Shown piece by piece: positions 8,024-9,271 of a stretch of DNA of 9,271 nucleotides (positions are counted from its first letter, which is position 1; each line of letters opens with the position of its first letter). The stretch is taken from contig CAZGSG010000235.1 in NCBI GenBank assembly GCA_964528095.1, forward strand, positions 1 through 9,271, given 5' to 3'. The position numbers and the translations under genes were made by a program. Source of the DNA: CAZGSG01 sp964528095. GTDB lineage: Bacteria; Bacteroidota; Bacteroidia; Chitinophagales; Chitinophagaceae. The notes beneath the pieces are model-generated. The model was not told where the DNA came from and made no database searches. It saw nothing but the letters and a program-made list of their open reading frames with translations.

Positions 8024-8255
8024 GTTTTTAACACGGAATAGCGGAGGGGATGTTTTTCTTTCTTTTTGTACTGTCCTTTTTGTTAGAATTTAATAAATAT
8101 TGATTCTCAGAATAGGGAGGCACGGAATAATTCGAAGAGTGTTTAAATTATTCCGTGCCTCCCTATTCTGAAGTTCGTATATCTAGCTGATTCGAATAAA
8201 TAATTTAATTGCAGCCGAAAGAAAAACATCCCCTCCGCTATTCCGTGTTAAAAAC
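8024..8255. repeat. 232-bp nested palindromic element with 39-bp perfect inverted arms
   Basis: Arms 8024-8062 and 8217-8255 are perfect 39-bp reverse complements; the left arm begins GTTTTTAACACGGAATAGCG. They enclose 154 bp whose centre is a second, independent perfect inverted repeat. The gaps between outer and inner arms are 44 bp (8063-8106) and 45 bp (8172-8216), AT-rich and not clearly complementary, so the element is nearly symmetric. The word CACGGAATA occurs four times, twice on each strand (8032, 8121, 8149 and 8239), tying inner and outer arms together. No target-site duplication is evident at the ends. Candidates are a non-autonomous mobile element, an invertible segment, a recombination or protein-binding site, or a structured RNA; the sequence alone does not decide. 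Confidence 0.9.
8107..8171. repeat. Central hairpin: 26-bp perfect stem, 13-nt loop
   Basis: Positions 8107-8132 and 8146-8171 are perfect reverse complements around the loop 8133-8145 (CGAAGAGTGTTTA). The stem mixes a GC-rich block (GGGAGGCACGG) with AT-rich ends and has no T-run directly after it in either direction, so it does not resemble an intrinsic terminator. It sits at the centre of the larger palindrome. Confidence 0.9.
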
Positions 8256-8355
8256 GAGATTAGCGCATCATCAATGCCTATTCAAAGTCAGCATACAGCA
8301 AATAGTTCAAAATACTGGGAAATAATTATTCAGACAGGGACAAATATTTAACGGG

Positions 8356-8382
8356 TTGCATTAACCGAAATGGCCTAACTTG
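8356..8382 (+). promoter_or_regulatory. Candidate Bacteroidota-type promoter of the FKBP gene
   Basis: TTG at 8356-8358 is followed after 17 bp by TAACTTG (8376-8382), one base short of TAnnTTTG. Spacing and position (about 40 nt before the ATG at 8421) suit a housekeeping promoter of this phylum. It is a visual match only. Confidence 0.3.
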
Positions 8383-8420
8383 CAAGCTTTTCTAATATTA
8401 CGCAATCTAAAAAGCAAGCT

Positions 8421-8876
8421 ATGCAACAGGTAAAAAGCGGCGACAAAATAAAAGTGCATTATCATGGAAAACTGACCACGGGCGAAACCTTTGATAAATC
8501 AGAAGGGCGCGAGCCATTGGAGTTTGAAGTAGGCAGTGGCAGTGTGATCAAAGGATTTGATGATGGAGTAACTGGCATGAGCGTGGGAGAGAAAAAGACC
8601 ATTAATATCCCTTTCCTGGAAGCATACGGCCCCAGAAACCCTGAAATGGTGATCGAAATGCCAAAGACCCGTTTTCCACAGGATATGGAAATAGAAGTAG
8701 GAATGCCGCTGGCAATGAGTGATGGACAGGGGCAACAATTCCAGGTTGTTGTTACAGAAATAAAAGACGACGTGGTTTTATTGGATGCCAACCATCCCCT
8801 GGCAGGACAGGACCTGATCTTTGATCTCGAACTCGTGGAGATCGCAGGACCAAAGTCAATGATCATCATGCCTTAA
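8421..8876 (+). CDS. SlyD-like FKBP-type peptidyl-prolyl cis-trans isomerase
   Basis: A 151-residue cytoplasmic protein that catalyses proline cis-trans isomerisation and probably acts as a folding chaperone. The FKBP fold is split: residues 1-70 hold VHYHGKLTTGETFDKS and VIKGFDDGVTGMSVGEKKT, ending at EAYG; the insert-in-flap chaperone segment spans about 71-124 (PRNPEMVIEMPKTRF through FQVVVTEI); the fold closes with NHPLAGQDLIFDLELVEI (124-141). This arrangement is diagnostic of the SlyD/SlpA subgroup. The histidine- and cysteine-rich metal-binding tail of enterobacterial SlyD is absent, the protein ending at KSMIIMP, so a nickel-handling role is not supported. No Shine-Dalgarno is visible. 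It is monocistronic in appearance, with its own terminator 35 bp downstream, and has no evident functional link to the ligase cluster. Confidence 0.95.
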   Translation: MQQVKSGDKIKVHYHGKLTTGETFDKSEGREPLEFEVGSGSVIKGFDDGVTGMSVGEKKTINIPFLEAYGPRNPEMVIEMPKTRFPQDMEIEVGMPLAMSDGQGQQFQVVVTEIKDDVVLLDANHPLAGQDLIFDLELVEIAGPKSMIIMP

Positions 8877-8910
8877 CAGAGATTTGATACTAAAAGATCA
8901 ATATATTAAG

Positions 8911-8940
8911 TGGTTTGCGATAAGTTCGCAAACCATTTTT
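8911..8940 (+). terminator. Rho-independent terminator after the FKBP gene
   Basis: A perfect 10-bp stem (TGGTTTGCGA 8911-8920 with TCGCAAACCA 8926-8935) closes a 5-nt loop and is followed at once by TTTTT, then CTTTT. It separates the FKBP gene from the peptidase T gene. Confidence 0.9.
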
Positions 8941-9039
8941 CTTTTATGTAAATTACATGCCCTTAAAAGAACATATTCGGAAATGGAGGAAATGATTTCT
9001 GAATGCTGAAATGACCGCCAATTCATAATAACTCATCAC

Positions 9040-9271
9040 ATGTTTGATAACTATCAATTTACCGCCGCTGAAAGATTCCTGAGATATGTACAGGTAGATA
9101 CCCAAAGCGATCCTTTGTCCGTTTCATTTCCTTCTACAGAAAAACAAAAAGATCTCAGTAAGATACTTGCGGAAGAATTACAACAAATAGGATTGAAGGA
9201 TGCGCATGAAGTTGAATGGGGATATGTTTATGCGACCATTCCTTCTACTAACGGCAAAAAAGGGCCTTTCA
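9040..9271 (+). CDS. pepT: Peptidase T (tripeptide aminopeptidase), 3' end cut off by window
   Basis: Seventy-seven codons are visible, starting MFDNYQFTAAERFLRYVQVD and continuing through DTQSDP, PSTEKQKDLSKILAEEL and VEWGYVYATIPST. This is the characteristic N-terminus of peptidase T, an M20-family zinc aminopeptidase that removes the N-terminal residue from tripeptides in the cytoplasm. The metal ligands lie beyond the window edge and cannot be checked. The ATG is the only candidate start: an in-frame TGA lies at 9007-9009 and no other ATG intervenes. No Shine-Dalgarno is apparent. A 13-bp palindrome (ATGTAAATTACAT, 8946-8958) lies in the upstream spacer, of uncertain meaning. It follows a terminator, so it is probably an independent transcription unit. 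Confidence 0.92.
   Translation, partial: MFDNYQFTAAERFLRYVQVDTQSDPLSVSFPSTEKQKDLSKILAEELQQIGLKDAHEVEWGYVYATIPSTNGKKGPF

Larger units (their letters stand above)
7961..8420. other. Divergent 460-bp spacer without a gene
   Basis: This spacer separates the divergently transcribed ATP-grasp/alpha-E and FKBP genes and should contain both promoters. No convincing coding frame, tRNA or CRISPR array is seen. Its middle half (8024-8255) is occupied by a nested palindrome. A candidate promoter for the FKBP gene lies at 8356-8382. For the ATP-grasp gene only a weak TATTTTTA (minus strand, 7983-7990) without a -33 partner was found. The FKBP leader has a weak 6-bp stem (GCTTTT 8386-8391 with AAAAGC 8410-8415) that is probably incidental. 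Confidence 0.7.

Noticed and set aside
8024..8255. Reading the nested palindrome as a CRISPR array or integron attC site
   Set aside because: There are only two copies of each arm, in inverted rather than direct orientation, no regular spacers, and no attC core-site arrangement or integrase or Cas gene in the window.
8462..8869. 135-codon open frame on the minus strand
   Set aside because: It is antisense to the well-conserved FKBP gene and its Ser/Thr/Pro-rich translation is a shadow of that coding frame.
8946..8958. 13-bp palindrome ATGTAAATTACAT upstream of the peptidase T gene
   Set aside because: It could be an operator, but it is short, AT-rich and single, with no known regulator site that I can match to it.
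8982..9009. Tiny open frame MEEMISEC before the peptidase T gene
   Set aside because: Eight codons with no conservation evidence; more likely chance in the spacer.

Overview
The window looks like a chromosomal segment from a Bacteroidota species, probably near Chitinophagaceae. The support is indirect: protein family resemblance, AT-rich spacers, mostly absent Shine-Dalgarno sequences, and candidate promoter boxes resembling the Bacteroidota TTG / TAnnTTTG type. No taxonomic marker gene is present, so this is inference.

Positions 1-5400 and on to 7960 hold a coherent four-gene cluster. On the plus strand lie (i) a large transglutaminase-like plus DUF2126 (predicted amidoligase) protein, cut by the left window edge, and (ii) a zinc-ribbon protein with an HEIGH motif of the putative zinc metallopeptidase (Peptidase_Mx) type. 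Converging on them from the right, on the minus strand, is a tight two-gene operon: (iii) a circularly permuted ATP-grasp / alpha-E fusion (857 aa), followed 10 bp later by (iv) a stand-alone transglutaminase-like cysteine peptidase that appears to start at TTG. ATP-grasp, alpha-E, transglutaminase-like and amidoligase families are known to cluster in a predicted but biochemically unproven peptide synthesis or protein-tagging system. This copy offers two predicted amide-bond-forming enzymes, two papain-fold thiol enzymes and a metallopeptidase. The proteasome-like Anbu subunit that accompanies some related clusters is not in the window.

Positions 7961-8420 are a 460-bp divergent spacer with no gene. 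It holds the most striking non-coding structure here: a 232-bp nested palindrome (8024-8255) with perfect 39-bp outer inverted arms, a perfect 26-bp-stem hairpin at its centre, and nearly equal gaps (44 and 45 bp) between them. A second inverted-repeat element (3176-3358, 34-bp arms with two mismatches) fills the spacer between the first two genes and supplies the stop codon of the first.

Positions 8421-8876 encode a SlyD-like FKBP peptidyl-prolyl isomerase followed by a clear intrinsic terminator. From 9040 to the right edge is the start of a peptidase T (tripeptidase) gene. These two look like ordinary housekeeping neighbours.
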